Shown piece after piece: positions 6,323 through 6,629 of a stretch of 6,629 nucleotides of DNA. The notes below the pieces were generated by a model. That model was given only the letters and a program-made list of their open reading frames with translations, was not told the DNA's origin and did not search any database. Numbering within the stretch: position 1 is the stretch's first letter; every line of letters starts with the position of its first letter. The position numbers and the translations under genes are program-made. This DNA is from Planctomycetota bacterium (lineage in GTDB: Bacteria > Planctomycetota > Planctomycetia > Isosphaerales > Isosphaeraceae), in the NCBI GenBank assembly GCA_021807585.1, contig JAKBCQ010000151.1, forward strand, positions 1-6,629. Reading direction: 5' to 3'.

Positions 6323-6629
6323 CGTCCCGAGACTCCTCGACTGGTTGCGAAGCTACGGATGAAAATCAAGCCGATGCGAGTCGAACGCGCAGGGTTCGAA
6401 CGCGGCGAAACGTCGTCAACGTCGCGCGGAGCGGACCGAACGCGTCGCTTTCGTCGATCGGTTCGTTCGAGCCGTCTCGAACGCTCCACCCGCCGCTCCT
6501 TGGCTGCGAAAACGGTTTGGTGTCACTTTCAACCAGCGGGTGTGATCGTGGGAGGATTCGAGCGAGGGAAATAGCCGCGCGATTCGCTACAATCGCGTGT
6601 TCGTTCCCGTAACCGTCCAATCTTCCCGC
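6323..6629. other. upstream region of the protease gene, no gene called
   Basis: Open frames here (plus 6250-6612, minus 6366-6620) are rich in Arg and Ser, match nothing I know and look like chance products of GC-rich DNA. The region should hold the promoter of the minus-strand protease gene, but no good -35/-10 pair was found. It contains TCGAAC-N7-GTTCGA (6381-6399), the palindrome GTTCGAAC (6394-6401), and CGTTCGAG-CCGT-CTCGAACG (6464-6483), an 8-bp-arm hairpin with a 4-base loop. A plus-strand TACAAT (6588-6593) could be the -10 box of a gene starting beyond the window, though its -35 is poor. Confidence 0.45.

Noticed and set aside
6381..6399. LexA-type SOS box
   Set aside because: The half-sites resemble CGAAC/GTTCG, but the spacer is seven bases rather than the four of the known Gram-positive site, and the downstream gene is not an SOS gene.
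5930..6574. Plus-strand 214-codon ORF overlapping the protease start
   Set aside because: It is antisense to a clearly recognised S41 protease and is Arg/Gly-rich with no recognisable motif.

Overview
The window is GC-rich DNA with sharply AT-rich islands. It looks like a chromosomal stretch from a planctomycete, probably of the Isosphaera/Gemmata side. This is inferred from the style of the encoded proteins: a DUF3592-type tail, a Trp-rich 'SEKAG-DLGE' protein, an S41 protease with an N-terminal helical region, and a large cytoplasmic beta-propeller. It is not proven by any marker gene. No rRNA, tRNA, CRISPR array, insertion sequence or phage gene was seen.

Layout: (1) 2-178, plus strand, the last 58 codons of a DUF3592-like membrane protein. 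(2) 179-427, an intergenic region with a GC-rich direct repeat and an AT-rich promoter-like stretch. (3) 428-1270, plus strand, a tandem two-domain VOC (glyoxalase/PhnB-fold) protein. (4) 1271-1673, a 403-bp gap between convergent genes, with an AT island and no convincing gene. (5) 1674-2129, minus strand, a 151-residue conserved-looking protein of unknown function. (6) 2130-2502, a structured intergenic region holding a possible terminator, a 10-bp-arm hairpin and two AT-rich palindromes. (7) 2503-4515, minus strand, a double beta-propeller protein. (8) 4595-6322, minus strand, an exported S41 C-terminal processing protease. (9) 6323-6629, its upstream region, with small inverted repeats and a possible outward promoter at the window edge.

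The three minus-strand genes run in the order protease, propeller, 151-residue protein. The protease and propeller lie 79 bp apart if the propeller starts at a TTG with a strong ribosome binding site, or overlap by 23 bp if it starts at an upstream GTG. A promoter-like sequence in the gap suggests the propeller can be transcribed independently. The protease is predicted to act outside the cytoplasmic membrane, while the propeller has no export signal, so a direct partnership is not implied.

I did not find a clear new biological system. The items most worth a second look are the roughly 4-5-fold excess of GATC, the paired AT palindromes and flanked hairpin in 2130-2502, the AT-rich codon patches inside conserved coding sequence, and the propeller start codon.
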